From assembly GCA_016712345.1 (NCBI GenBank), contig JADJRH010000011.1:4526001-4590000 (forward strand): a DNA stretch of 64,000 bases. Direction: 5' to 3'. The DNA is from Polyangiaceae bacterium (GTDB lineage: Bacteria > Myxococcota_A > Polyangia > Polyangiales > Polyangiaceae). Below the pieces are notes generated by a model. That model was not told the DNA's origin. It did not search any database and saw nothing but the letters and a program-made list of their open reading frames with translations. The translations under genes were made by a program, and so were the position numbers. The first letter of the stretch is position 1. Each line of letters opens with the position of its first letter. Below, one piece after another: positions 1 through 8,765 of the stretch.

Positions 1-284
1 TCCTGGTTAATGTATCTGCCAGGAATTTGGACCGGTATGTCCCACATCGCCGGCGGTCTACCGTTTTCGGGCCCGTCCACCTCCCCACCCCAATGGGGTG
101 TGTACGCTGGGGAGGTTTCACGTTTTTCGGTAAATGATCTGAGTGACAGATGGAAGCTTCCCGAGCGCTCAAACGAGTCAATGGGTAGGGTTTTTGACAG
201 ATCCCTTCTCAACCATGCCGTTTTTCGAACATGTTCTTCAAGAACAACGCGCGCCTCTTCAACTGTCAACTCATGCGCGTCCAT
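1..284 (-). CDS. Hypothetical protein, C-terminal part beyond window
   Basis: An open frame runs on the minus strand from an ATG at 284 to the window edge without a stop, giving 94 complete codons. It begins MDAHELTVEEARVVLEEHV and continues with a charged helical stretch, then a segment rich in Trp, Pro and Gly near the edge (around WDIPVQIPG). The ATG lies 2 bases after the TAG stop of the F420 reductase gene, so the two are probably co-transcribed. I do not recognise the family. Codon use looks like that of the neighbours. The link to F420 metabolism rests only on position. Confidence 0.6.
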   Translation of the reverse strand, partial: MDAHELTVEEARVVLEEHVRKTAWLRRDLSKTLPIDSFERSGSFHLSLRSFTEKRETSPAYTPHWGGEVDGPENGRPPAMWDIPVQIPGRYINQ

Positions 285-286
285 GA

Positions 287-938
287 CTATAGTCCGGTGA
301 TCTTAATTCCCGCGTTGGTTTTATACTTGCGATTCAGGTGAATCAGCACGGGAGTCAGTGATTCAAGCGCGACCGCATTTCGCAACACGCCCGCATCCAA
401 AGCCCGCACTCCCAAGTCTCCCAGGAGCGCAATTACCTGCGTTCGCGCGGGTTCATCGTCGCCGCAAACAAGCACATCGCAGTCTACCGCATGGCTGGGA
501 GCGCCCAAATGGAGTGAACTTACAGGGTGGAGCGCGGCTACCACCCGGGTTGTTGAGTCAAGTATCGCCTGGACTGCCATCGCGGCCGATGTGCCGGGCG
601 GAAGGTGAACCTGAGTGACCTTGGGAGGCGCGAGGGGGGACGGTAATATCCACAAGAATGCGACCGGCGAGTGCTTCTTTTAGAGCTTTCAGCGTTTCGC
701 CGTGCGCCGCGTATGGAACCGTCAGCACCACCACTTCCCCAAACGTGGAAGCTTCATCATTTCCCCCACCCGCGATCCGCGGGCATTCGGCAGGCAATTC
801 ACCATTCAGCTCGGCCGCCTTTTCGCGGGCGCGAGTGCGATCGCGCGATCCGACAAACACCTCGTGACCTTTGGCGGCCCAACGCAAAGCGAGACCTCGA
901 CCTTCGCGTCCGGTACCACCCACAATTCCAATTCGCAT
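287..938 (-). CDS. fno: NADPH-dependent F420 reductase, frameshifted
   Basis: Transfers hydride between NADP(H) and coenzyme F420 in the cytoplasm. The N-terminal half starts MRIGIVGGTGREG, a Rossmann glycine-rich motif, with the NADPH-discriminating GSRDRTRA region after it. The ATG at 938 follows an ideal GGAGG. The frame breaks after DITVP: the plus strand has a run of six G at 634-639 where five would give the family motif TVPLxPPK. The other frame then continues LAPPKVTQVHLPPGTSAA, CDVLVCGDD, and ends KTNAGIKITGL, typical of the family C-terminus. Restored length is about 216 aa, normal for the family. The gene is divergent from cofE, 45 bp away, which fits a role with F420. It could be a true pseudogene or a homopolymer base-calling error; I favour the latter because both halves are well conserved. 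Confidence 0.85.
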
Positions 939-983
939 CCGACGAACCTCCAGAGCGCGTGAGAGTATGCTACGCGGCACGTC

Positions 984-1796
984 ATGGACCAGGCCGAAGC
1001 GCCTCAACAGGTAACGTGCGCGGCGCGGCTGGAAATTGTCGCTTTGCCGGGCTTTCCAATCGTGTCGCCCGGCGACAATTTAGCGGCGTTCATCGCGCAG
1101 AGCCTCACTCTCGCAAACATCCGGCCGGAGCCGAGCGACGTGTTCGTTGTCACCTCCAAAGTGGTGTCACGCGCCGAGGGTCGATTTGTCGATCTGAACA
1201 CCGTGATCGCCTCGGATCGCGCCCGTGAGATCGCCGCTCAGGTGGGCAAAGACGCTCGCGTTGTTGAACTTATTTTGCGCGAAAGCACCGCTGTTTCACG
1301 CATCACAAAAGGTGCGATCGTAGTGCGCCACAAACTCGGTTTCGTCTGCGCCAACGCGGGCCTCGACATGAGCAACGCCAAACCTAAAACTGCCGCAGAC
1401 AACTCGGGACCGTGGGTTTTGCTCTTGCCGGAAGCACCGGATCAAACAGCGGCTTCTCTGCGCGGAGAGCTTGAAAAACAAACGGGTGTACACATCGGTA
1501 TTGTGATCAGCGATTCGTTCAGCAGACCTTTTCGCCTTGGCACCGTGGGTGCCGCCATTGGCATTTCGGGTCTGCCCGCGCTGTGGGATCGACGCGGTGA
1601 GCCCGATCTTTTCGGCCGAACGTTGGAGCAGACGGTCACCGCGCTTGGAGATCAGATCGCCGCGGCGGCGGATCTTGTGGCGGGCCAAGCGAATGAAGGA
1701 CGAGCCGTGGTGCTCGTGCGCGGGCTTCGTTTTGCGGCGCACGGCGGTTCGGCCGAACAACTGCAACGGCCTTCAAGCGAGGATGTGTACGCATGA
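984..1796 (+). CDS. cofE: Coenzyme F420-0:L-glutamate ligase CofE
   Basis: Adds gamma-linked glutamates to F420-0 using GTP, the last step of F420 maturation. The 270-residue protein covers the CofE / FbiB N-terminal domain. Visible family blocks are VFVVTSKVVSRAEGR (about 54-68), LGFVCANAGLDMSN (about 118-131), VISDSFSRPFRLGTVGAAIG (about 174-193) and DLFGRTLEQTVTALGDQIAA with VAGQANEGRAVVLVRGL. It ends just after the conserved RPxxEDVY-like tail, so no FMN-binding FbiB C-terminal domain is fused. Its stop overlaps the cofD start (ATGA), giving translational coupling in a cofE-cofD-cofC operon. Confidence 0.93.
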   Translation: MDQAEAPQQVTCAARLEIVALPGFPIVSPGDNLAAFIAQSLTLANIRPEPSDVFVVTSKVVSRAEGRFVDLNTVIASDRAREIAAQVGKDARVVELILRESTAVSRITKGAIVVRHKLGFVCANAGLDMSNAKPKTAADNSGPWVLLLPEAPDQTAASLRGELEKQTGVHIGIVISDSFSRPFRLGTVGAAIGISGLPALWDRRGEPDLFGRTLEQTVTALGDQIAAAADLVAGQANEGRAVVLVRGLRFAAHGGSAEQLQRPSSEDVYA

Positions 1797-2731
1797 AAAT
1801 GGCTGACGTAAAACGTGTTGTTTGCCTCTCGGGCGGCGTTGGCGGAGCGCGTTTGCTTCACGGTCTTGCCCGCGCTTTGCCCGGCAATTCGCTCACCGTG
1901 ATCGTGAACACGGGCGACGATTTTGAACACTGGGGGCTTCACATCGCGCCCGACTTGGACACCGTGATGTACACATTGTCGGGGCTCGGACACGAGGCTC
2001 GCGGTTGGGGTCTCGCCGAAGAATCATTCGGCGCGCTCGACATGGTGAAGCGCTACGGCGGCGATGATTGGTTTGCTCTCGGGGATCGAGACTTGGGCAC
2101 GCACCTTATGCGTACACAAGCGCTCCGACGGGGTGAAACGTTGAGCGCCGTCACTGAACGTCTCTTTACAGGGCTTGGTGTACACACACGCGTTTTGCCC
2201 ATGGCCGACGAGTTGTGTCAAACCATGATTGACACCGAGAATGAGGGCACCCTTCCCTTTCAACAGTGGTTTGTAAAACGGCGCACCATACCCGTCGTCA
2301 AACGGGTTTGGTATAAAGGCACCCGCAAACCGGCCCCCGGGGTGATTGAATCAATTGCCCAAGCCGACCTTTGCCTGTTTGGACCTTCCAACCCCTACGT
2401 TTCCGTCGACCCAATTCTAACCATGGAAGGTGTTCGAGAAGCGCTTGAAAAAAAGACAGTTGTGGCACTCTCGCCCATTGTCGGAGGCCGCGCCGTCAAA
2501 GGCCCGCTCGCCGAAATGATCCGATCTTTGGAGGGCGAAGATCCTACCCCCGCCGCAATCATTCGGCATTACAAGGGGCTGCTCACGGGCATGGTTGTTG
2601 AAAATGGGGATGAGCCATTTGCCGCTGTGTCAAACTGTCAGATCCTGGGCACCCAAACCGTCATGAACTCGCGCGAAGACAGCTTTCAACTCGCTACAAA
2701 AATGCTTGAATTTGCGGCTCAACTCGCATGA
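1793..2731 (+). CDS. cofD: 2-phospho-L-lactate (or phosphoenolpyruvate) transferase CofD
   Basis: Joins the activated phospholactate-type donor made by CofC to the deazaflavin FO, giving F420-0 or dehydro-F420-0. The 312-residue protein shows the N-terminal signature LSGGVGGARLLHGL, then NTGDDFEHWGLHIAPDLDT, which matches the FO- and nucleotide-binding region of CofD/FbiA. Later blocks include GGDDWFALGDRDLGTH, LFGPSNPYVSVDPIL and SPIVGGRAVKGP. ATG 1793 overlaps the cofE stop, and its own stop overlaps the cofC start. Which three-carbon donor is used (phospholactate, PEP or 3-phosphoglycerate) cannot be told from sequence by eye. Confidence 0.95.
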   Translation: MKMADVKRVVCLSGGVGGARLLHGLARALPGNSLTVIVNTGDDFEHWGLHIAPDLDTVMYTLSGLGHEARGWGLAEESFGALDMVKRYGGDDWFALGDRDLGTHLMRTQALRRGETLSAVTERLFTGLGVHTRVLPMADELCQTMIDTENEGTLPFQQWFVKRRTIPVVKRVWYKGTRKPAPGVIESIAQADLCLFGPSNPYVSVDPILTMEGVREALEKKTVVALSPIVGGRAVKGPLAEMIRSLEGEDPTPAAIIRHYKGLLTGMVVENGDEPFAAVSNCQILGTQTVMNSREDSFQLATKMLEFAAQLA

Positions 2732-3348
2732 AGCCGTGGGTGCTTGTTCCCGTCAAACGGTTTACCGGTTCAAAGTCGCGCCTATCGGGCACACTCGACA
2801 GCCCCTCCCGGTTTGAGTTTGCGGTGGCTTTGTTTGACCACGTGGTTCGCACGGTCGCCGTTCCGCTTTGTCAAACCGGAGACTTGGGCGGCGTTCTCGT
2901 GGTTACCGACGGACAAGACGTGGCTCGCAGAGCCGACGAAAGCGGCGCCGCATCACTTGTAATTCCGGGGGTTGAAACCGGTAGACCGTTGGGTAGAGTG
3001 GTTGACGAAGGGCTCCAGTTTCTAACTACCCGAGGGGCCGATTGCGCCCTCGTGATTATGGGTGATCTACCCTTTCTCACCCAAGGCGACATCACCTCGC
3101 TGACCAACCTCCTTAAAAGTCACGACCTTGTTTTTGCGCCCGACACCGCCGGTACGGGGACAAACGCATTGGCATTGCGGCTGCCGCCCCCCATGTCCAC
3201 TCAGTTTTGCGGTGGAAAAAGCCTTCGGCCGCACACCGATCTCGCTACATCGTTGGGTCTGACATTTACCCTGTGCGAAAGGGAAGGTTTCGCGCTCGAC
3301 GTGGACCAACCTGAAGACTACGCGCGCCTCATGACAAGTCGGCTGTGA
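2728..3348 (+). CDS. cofC: Phospholactate/PEP guanylyltransferase CofC
   Basis: Activates 2-phospholactate or phosphoenolpyruvate with GTP to make the donor for CofD. The 206-residue length is normal for CofC/FbiD. It starts MKPWVLVPVKRFTGSKSRLSG, the nucleotide-binding loop of this nucleotidyltransferase fold, and has the metal-binding block CALVIMGDLPFL near residue 112 and the later DTAGTGTNALAL block. The ATGA overlap with cofD indicates coupling. It ends convergent with cofH, about 41 bp apart. Confidence 0.92.
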   Translation: MKPWVLVPVKRFTGSKSRLSGTLDSPSRFEFAVALFDHVVRTVAVPLCQTGDLGGVLVVTDGQDVARRADESGAASLVIPGVETGRPLGRVVDEGLQFLTTRGADCALVIMGDLPFLTQGDITSLTNLLKSHDLVFAPDTAGTGTNALALRLPPPMSTQFCGGKSLRPHTDLATSLGLTFTLCEREGFALDVDQPEDYARLMTSRL

Positions 3349-3389
3349 CCGTCGGAAGTGCCCATGCGCACGCCGAATAGGCGTGAACC

Positions 3390-4688
3390 TCACCGCGACG
3401 CCGTGCGAACCTTGTCTTTTCGAAACCGGTAGCGCTCGTCATGCGTGAGCTGGGCGTAGCTGCCAAACGTTGATTCAGGGTCGACAATGTGATCAATCGG
3501 CTGGCTTGCTTCACCGGGAAGACCTTCAGGTGTGTACACTTTTCGAACTTGGTAGAGCGTTGTTCGCTCCGCGGGAATTCTCCCCGCTTCCCGAGCCACT
3601 GCGCGAAGCTTTTCAGGTGAAACAAATTGCCCGTGTTCGGCCCCCGCCGAGGTGGAAATGCTCTCATTCATGAGCGTCCCGCCGAGGTCGTTGGCTCCCC
3701 ACCCAAGAAGCTCGCGCGACATGGCGAGGCCCTGCTTTACCCATGACACCTGAACGTTGGTAAAAAGCTCCCCCAACATCAGGCGAGCAATGGCAAAAAG
3801 GCGAGCCACCTCAAGGGTAGATGCCCCACGTCGAAGGCCTGGAACAAGGCTTTTTACGTGAAGGGGCGCCTCTTCAAAAATGAACGAGAGCGGAACAAAT
3901 TCTGTAAAACCTCCCGTTTGTTTTTGAATGTTTCTCAACATGTCGAGATGCGCCATTCGTTGAAGAGCCGTATCCACATGACCAAACATGATTGTGGACG
4001 TTGTGGGTAGACCCGCCTCGTGGGCCGCAACAATCACTTCTTTCCACTCGGCGGTGGTGATGCGGCCGGGAGCGATTTGGCTGCGCAATTCGTCGTCGAG
4101 AATTTCCGCCGAGGTCCCGGGCAAAGTGTCGAGCCCAGCGTTTTTCAACTCTTTCAGATACGCGGCAATGGACACTCCACTGAGCTTTGCACCGTATTTT
4201 ACCTCCTCGGGCGAAAAGGCATGGAGGTGCAGATCGGGCGCGGCCCGCTTGAGAGCGCGGGTAAGTTGAATATAAAGCCCACCATCCATTCCCGGTGCAA
4301 GGCCCGCCTGAATGCACACTTCTGTAGCACCCAACGACCGGGCTTGAAGCGCGCGGCGCACCACTTCTTCTTCAGTCAGGAAATAGGCTTCTTCAGACCG
4401 TTGAAGCCTTGAAAAAGCGCAAAAATGGCATGTTTTGATACATGCGTTGGTGAAGTTGATATTCCGGTTGATCACGTACGTGACATGTTCACCCGCCTGC
4501 TCGGCTCGCATTCGGTCGGCGGTGGCGCGCAACGCTTCGAGGTCGGCACCTTCCACATCGCAGAGAGCAACCGCCTGTTCTACAGAAAGCTCCTTACCAA
4601 GAAGGCAACTTTCAAGAATGGAGCGAGTGGAAAACGAGGCCCTTGCAAGCGCTGTTTCAACCGGCAGTCGCTCGGTAAGGTTGTTCAT
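3390..4688 (-). CDS. cofH: FO synthase subunit CofH (radical SAM)
   Basis: With CofG it builds the deazaflavin chromophore FO; CofH joins the tyrosine-derived radical fragment to the diaminouracil substrate. The 432-residue protein carries the radical SAM cluster motif CIKTCHFC (CxxxCxxC, about residues 85-92) preceded by VTYVINRNINFTN, the normal CofH context. Conserved blocks such as HAFSPEEVKYGAKLSG, LDTLPGTSAEIL, TSTIMFGHV and GGTLMNESIS follow. Its ATG overlaps the TGA of cofG (ATGA), so cofG-cofH is a two-gene operon on the minus strand, convergent with cofEDC. The split cofG/cofH arrangement differs from the fused FbiC of actinobacteria. Confidence 0.95.
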   Translation of the reverse strand: MNNLTERLPVETALARASFSTRSILESCLLGKELSVEQAVALCDVEGADLEALRATADRMRAEQAGEHVTYVINRNINFTNACIKTCHFCAFSRLQRSEEAYFLTEEEVVRRALQARSLGATEVCIQAGLAPGMDGGLYIQLTRALKRAAPDLHLHAFSPEEVKYGAKLSGVSIAAYLKELKNAGLDTLPGTSAEILDDELRSQIAPGRITTAEWKEVIVAAHEAGLPTTSTIMFGHVDTALQRMAHLDMLRNIQKQTGGFTEFVPLSFIFEEAPLHVKSLVPGLRRGASTLEVARLFAIARLMLGELFTNVQVSWVKQGLAMSRELLGWGANDLGGTLMNESISTSAGAEHGQFVSPEKLRAVAREAGRIPAERTTLYQVRKVYTPEGLPGEASQPIDHIVDPESTFGSYAQLTHDERYRFRKDKVRTASR

Positions 4689-5887
4689 ACGGCAGCCTCC
4701 AAATGGGCTTGCTCAATGTGGATCGCGGCACCGGGGGAACGGGACAGCCGGGCTTTGGCGCGGGCGATCGGCTCTCGGAGGGAAGGGTCAATATACCCTT
4801 CCATGTCAAGGTAGCGATCATACACCGGCAAGCGCGGTGCCAGTTGATATCCGAGCGACTCCACCTGAGCGCGCAGCATGTCCAAATGTGGCCAGGGATG
4901 CCTCGGATTGATGTAATCGGGGGTTACCGGGGAGATACCTCCCCAGTCGTTGATTCCGGCGGAGAGGAGCAGCGCTGTTCCACCCGGATTGAGGTTTGGG
5001 GGAGCCTGAACGCTCACATCTCGATCTAAAATGAGCCTGGCCATAGCCACAGAGTGAGCAATTTCGTAGTCATCAGGTTCAGGTGCGGTGGCCATGGCAA
5101 TGTCAGGTCGCGCTCTGAAGTTTTGGATGATCACTTCTTGAATGTGGCCATATTGCCGATGCAAATCGACAATGGCGAGCAAACTTTCTACTCGTTCACG
5201 CCGGGTTTCACCAATGCCGAGAAGTATGCCGGTGGTGAACGGGATCTTGAGCTTCCCGGCGTTTTCAATCATTCGAATGCGTCGTTCGGGCCTTTTGTCG
5301 GGCGCTTTGTGGTGAGGCATACCCGGAGCACAAAGGCGCGGACTCACGTTTTCAAGCATGAGGCCGAGGCTGACGTTGACTCGTTTCAACTGCTCCATTT
5401 CCTGAGCTTCAAGCACGCCCGCATTTGTATGGGGCAAAAGCCCGAGGTTTAGCGCGTCACAACCGGCTCTGTATAAATAGTCAACCGTTGAGTTGTGGCC
5501 AAAAGCGGCGAGCGTTTGACGGTAAGCTGAAAAAGCTCCCTCCGGTTTGTCTCCCAAACAAAAAAGAGCTTCTATACAGCCGGCGTGACGCGCCCGGGTG
5601 ACCGTTTCAGCCACTTCTTCAGGCGTCATTGTCCACTCACCCTCCTGGCCGGGCGACTTGCGAAAGGAGCAATAATCGCAGCGGTTTCTACACAGATTGG
5701 TGAGGGGTAAAAATACTTTGGGCGAAAACGTCAGAGTGCGCCCAAACGCCCGATCGCGCACGGCGGCGGCGGCTTTAAGGAGGGGAGACAACTCCTCGGC
5801 GGGAAGGTCTGCGAGGGCGAAAGCGTCATGCGCGGAGAGTGGACCGGCATTGTCTCCAGATCGAATCGCTTCCAGCAAAGAGCGCAT
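4685..5887 (-). CDS. cofG: FO synthase subunit CofG (radical SAM)
   Basis: Radical SAM partner of CofH in making 7,8-didemethyl-8-hydroxy-5-deazariboflavin. The cluster motif CRNRCDYC (CxxxCxxC) follows FSPKVFLPLTNL, as in CofG. Other family blocks are CLGDKPEGAF, LNLGLLPHTNAGVL, LGLMLENVSPRL, PFTTGILLGIGETRRER and INDWGGISPVTPDYINP. I place the start at ATG 5887 (MRSLLEAIRSG); an in-frame TTG at 5914 would add nine residues, and neither has a strong ribosome site. The gene is head-to-head with the flavin/F420 oxidoreductase at 6081. Confidence 0.95.
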   Translation of the reverse strand: MRSLLEAIRSGDNAGPLSAHDAFALADLPAEELSPLLKAAAAVRDRAFGRTLTFSPKVFLPLTNLCRNRCDYCSFRKSPGQEGEWTMTPEEVAETVTRARHAGCIEALFCLGDKPEGAFSAYRQTLAAFGHNSTVDYLYRAGCDALNLGLLPHTNAGVLEAQEMEQLKRVNVSLGLMLENVSPRLCAPGMPHHKAPDKRPERRIRMIENAGKLKIPFTTGILLGIGETRRERVESLLAIVDLHRQYGHIQEVIIQNFRARPDIAMATAPEPDDYEIAHSVAMARLILDRDVSVQAPPNLNPGGTALLLSAGINDWGGISPVTPDYINPRHPWPHLDMLRAQVESLGYQLAPRLPVYDRYLDMEGYIDPSLREPIARAKARLSRSPGAAIHIEQAHLEAAV

Positions 5888-6080
5888 CGGGGCGCACGTT
5901 ACACCAGACCCCAAAAGAGGCGATATGAAATTGTGCGCGGGCGGTCTCGCCGCAACGACAGGCGCGGCGCCAACAGCGTGATGACCGTGTGGCCTGGAGG
6001 GTTTTCCGTTGATGCGCGCCGACTCCCGTGCCTACTGTTTGTTCAACTCATTCAGCGTTTAGCTCAAAAGGAAAACTACC

Positions 6081-6482
6081 ATGCTCACCTTTCCTGAAAC
6101 GCACCAAGATCTCCTGACAAACGAGTGCAAAGCTTTTGCCTCGCTCGCCACTGTCCAACCCGATGGTACACCCCAGGTCACACCCGTTTGGTTTGATACT
6201 CACAATGGAAAGGTCCGAGTCAACACCGCGCGCGGCCGCATCAAAGACCGAAATATGCAGCAAAACGCGTCGGTTGCGCTCGCCGTGATGGATCCAACCA
6301 ACCCTTACCGTTACCTTCAAATTCGAGGGAAGGTAGTCAACATTATCGAGGAAGGCGCCGACGAGCATATTGACTCATTGGCAAAAAAATACCTCGGTCA
6401 AGACAAATACCCCTTCCGCCAACCGGGCGAAAAGCGCGTCATCTTTGAAATTGAGCCCGCTTCTTTCCAGCGCATGGGCTAA
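6081..6482 (+). CDS. PPOX-class F420-dependent oxidoreductase
   Basis: A small split beta-barrel protein of 133 residues in the pyridoxamine-phosphate-oxidase-like (FDOR-B) group, which binds F420 (sometimes FMN) and reduces diverse substrates. Visible hallmarks are CKAFASLATVQPDGTPQVTPVWFDTHNGKVRVNTARGR with KDRNMQQNASVALAVMDP and YLQIRGKV. The LAT-PDG-PQ-TPVW pattern and the RGR-KDRN pattern are typical. ATG 6081 follows AAAAGGAAAA, a usable ribosome site. It sits between cofG and an LLM-class oxidoreductase, so F420 is the likely cofactor. The physiological substrate is unknown. Confidence 0.88.
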   Translation: MLTFPETHQDLLTNECKAFASLATVQPDGTPQVTPVWFDTHNGKVRVNTARGRIKDRNMQQNASVALAVMDPTNPYRYLQIRGKVVNIIEEGADEHIDSLAKKYLGQDKYPFRQPGEKRVIFEIEPASFQRMG

Positions 6483-6580
6483 CCCGGGCGCCGGTCCCCT
6501 ATCAACCGGACTTCAGCGCCCCGCAATGACTTGAGACGTCTCGATTCCTGACACGTCGTAATCAACACGGAGTTGCTCCT

Positions 6581-6599
6581 GGGGCGGCTGCGCCGCCCC
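6581..6599. repeat. GC-rich perfect hairpin
   Basis: GGGGCGGC, a TGC loop, then GCCGCCCC form a perfect 8-bp stem about 100 bases downstream of the F420 oxidoreductase gene. No T tract follows, so I do not call it an intrinsic terminator, although it could stall transcription. Confidence 0.5.
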
Positions 6600-6922
6600 G
6601 TTCGACCGGGGGTAACTAGGTTTGGCGGCTCGGGATGTACACAACGTTATTCCACCGGTCTCGCCGGCCTCTGCCTCGTTGCAACGGAGCGAGTGACCGA
6701 TCGCGTTGAGCGATGAATGGGGGACCGCCATGTTTGAGCGGTGGCGTGGGGTGGGGGCCCCGCGACCCGCGAGTCGGGTGGGCCCCATTCAGAGCGAATA
6801 CGCGATCGGTCAGGAAGCGACCTTTTCGCTTTCTCGCTAGGCACCGGTCTCGGTGTCTTGCACGTTTTGCCGAGCCTGTGGCCGGGCTTCGCATCAGCGT
6901 TTGGCCGAAGGACCGTCAGTTA

Positions 6923-7072
6923 CCTAGGTGGCTGGTGTTTTTCTACTGCGCGCCCCGCTGACGCGTCCTCGCTGCGCTTCCGGTGCTCAAATACGCAGCG
7001 TATGTTCCGCTCCGGTTCTCGCTCGGACGCGTGATCGGGGCTGCTCGTTACGAAAAACACCAGCCACCTAGG
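6923..7072. repeat. Long inverted repeat, 21-bp perfect arms (MITE/REP-like)
   Basis: CCTAGGTGGCTGGTGTTTTTC at 6923-6943 is matched exactly by its reverse complement at 7052-7072. Just inside each arm further pairing is visible: GCGCCCCGCTGACGCGTCC on the left against GGACGCGTGATCGGGGC on the right, with a few mismatches. The whole 150-base unit can fold into one long imperfect hairpin. There is no coding capacity. The right arm recurs, inverted, at 27535-27578. This is what a non-autonomous dispersed repeat would look like; no transposase is present in the window. Confidence 0.75.
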
Positions 7073-7112
7073 AGCGCGATCGACCACTTGGCGATTGGGC
7101 TGCCAAGTGTAC

Positions 7113-8116
7113 CTAAGCGGTGGGGGCCATGCCGCGGATGAACATTTCTACCATTTCCCAAGGCATGTCGTTGGGTAGATTGAGAATGGGTAGATCAATC
7201 CCAAAGCTCCGTCGGCGCTTTAGTTCGGCAATGCAGTGCGCCGGATCCCCTGAAATGGTGAGCGCTTCAATCATCTTGTCGGGAACGGCAGCCGCCGAGG
7301 CCGCGCGCGTTTCTTTGTTTTGGTAGAGGTCGGCGATTTTTTTACAGTCTTCTTCAAACCCGAAACGGGTAAGAAGTTCAATATAGTAATCGCCCATTCC
7401 ACCGATATAAAACGAGATAATTCGTTTTGCCATCATGGCGCCGGCTTCAAGCCCGAGAGGCAGTGCCGTGGTAAACGGAGCCGTTACAATTTTCGAAGGA
7501 TCGCGCCCCGCGCGCTCCGCACCGACTCGAATCCACTCACGCCCTTCATTCAACCGATCATACGGCCAAAATGTGGGTAACCAACCGTCGGCCAACTCAC
7601 CGATTGACTCAATGGCTTTTTGCCGAAGCGCCGCCACATAGATGGGTATATCGGCGCGAGCGGGCGTCATTTCAAGCTTGAAGGGCCTATACTGAACCAA
7701 CTCGGCCCCGGCGTCGCTCAACTTTCCACCCGCAAGGAGCGTGCGCACCACTCGAATAACGTCGCGCACCTGCGTTAACGGCTTTTCAAAAGGCCGGCCG
7801 TGCAAACCTTCAATGACGCGTTTACCACTGGGACCGAGACCCAAAATAAAGCGCCCCTCGCTGATCTCATCAAGCGTGGCGGCATTCATAGCGATGACAG
7901 CGGGTGACCGACTGTACACATTGGTAATGCCCGTACCAAGTTTGATGCGCTTGGTTCGAAGCGCCATTTCAGTGAGCACTTGAAACGACTCATATCCCCA
8001 CGCTTCAGGCACCCAGAACGAGTCATACCCAAGTTCATCGGCGAGGACCGCCGCTTTTAGATACAGCTTGCGATCGTAATTTTCCAAAATGCCAGTAGTC
8101 CAATCGGATCAGTCAT
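7113..8116 (-). CDS. LLM-class F420-dependent oxidoreductase, start region frameshifted
   Basis: A luciferase-like TIM-barrel oxidoreductase that would use reduced F420. Family blocks include ADELGYDSFWVPEAWGYE, LGTGITNVYSRSPAVIAMNAATLDEIS, GRFILGLGPSG and PIYVAALRQKAIESIGELADGW. The continuous frame starts only at a weak TTG at 8087 (MENYDRKL). Upstream, an ATG at 8116 with a good GAGGAG site reads MTDPIGLLAF and then leaves the frame; one extra base, for example in the TTTT run at about 8086-8089, would join MTDPIGLLAF to the ENYDRKLYL frame. I therefore extend the gene to 8116. Restored length is about 335 aa, normal for the family. Confidence 0.85.
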
Positions 8117-8225
8117 TGCGGCGCTCCTCGGGTGCGGCGCGATCATTCACAAGCCTTGGACAAATGGCAACCAAAGAAATCGCACGTCCTTGCGGCGCAC
8201 GTTGGAATCCGGGTAGATTGCTCAA

Positions 8226-8765
8226 ATGTGGAGCCGATTGTTTGTGGCCGCCGGGGCCTGCGTTGTGAGTTGCTCTCCGGCGTCACCCTCGGGCGGTGAA
8301 CCCCCGGGCGGTTCCAAACCCCCAATTTCGGCACCACCTGTTCAAGCGGCGGCATCAACACAAACGGGCGTTGAACTGCGGCTGCTCAGCGTCACATCGC
8401 AGGCTGTCGGGTCGAACCTTGTCACATTCAACTGCGAGGTTGAGCTTGAAAACAACTCCGGCAAACCGCTGGATGTGGTTTCAAACTTCACCTCCCCATT
8501 TGACGGACTAACCCTGGTGGTTCTCTCGCGCGATGGTAAAGAGCTGGCTCGTCAAAACTACACGTTTCACCAGTCACCCCAAGCTGAAAATCGCCAATTC
8601 GCCCTCAATATAGGCAGAACGCAGGCAAAGCTGACATTTCCGATCGATGCCCAATCGCTGAATGAGGCGCGCGGCTCGCAGGTTCAGGTTCAAATAGCGG
8701 GCGGCCTACCGGGCACTGCGTACACAAGCTTGGGCACGTCTAACACTGTGACTGTTGGCTTGTAA
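8226..8765 (+). CDS. Putative lipoprotein with Ig-like domain
   Basis: A 179-residue protein. The N-terminus (MWSRLFVAAGACVVSCSP) is a lipoprotein-type signal with Cys near residue 16, followed by a Gly/Pro/Ala-rich linker to about residue 45. The rest (about 48-179) is a beta-rich domain: VELRLLSV, VTFNCEVELENNSGKPLDVV, GLTLVVLSRDGKEL. This resembles secreted immunoglobulin-like domains of the kind that describe unequal stabilities (BsuPI/FxLYD-like), but I cannot assign a family. It probably sits in a membrane or the periplasm. It stands alone, divergent from the LLM oxidoreductase. Confidence 0.7.
   Translation: MWSRLFVAAGACVVSCSPASPSGGEPPGGSKPPISAPPVQAAASTQTGVELRLLSVTSQAVGSNLVTFNCEVELENNSGKPLDVVSNFTSPFDGLTLVVLSRDGKELARQNYTFHQSPQAENRQFALNIGRTQAKLTFPIDAQSLNEARGSQVQVQIAGGLPGTAYTSLGTSNTVTVGL

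Larger units (their letters stand above)
6483..7112. other. Non-coding intergenic region with inverted repeats
   Basis: About 630 bases without a credible gene. Open frames here are GC-rich accidents without ribosome sites or recognisable protein. The stretch holds a GC hairpin at 6581-6599 (8-bp stem GGGGCGGC/GCCGCCCC, loop TGC) and a large inverted repeat at 6923-7072, listed separately. The first part also has locally repetitive GAGCG and GGGGCCCC-like patches. It resembles repetitive spacer DNA more than a decayed gene. Confidence 0.6.

Noticed and set aside
287..938. Programmed ribosomal frameshift as explanation of fno
   Set aside because: No slippery-site plus downstream structure is evident, and the same one-base pattern recurs in unrelated genes.
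6923..7072. Inverted repeat as an insertion sequence
   Set aside because: Only 150 bases, no transposase frame and no clear target-site duplication; a MITE/REP-like repeat fits better.
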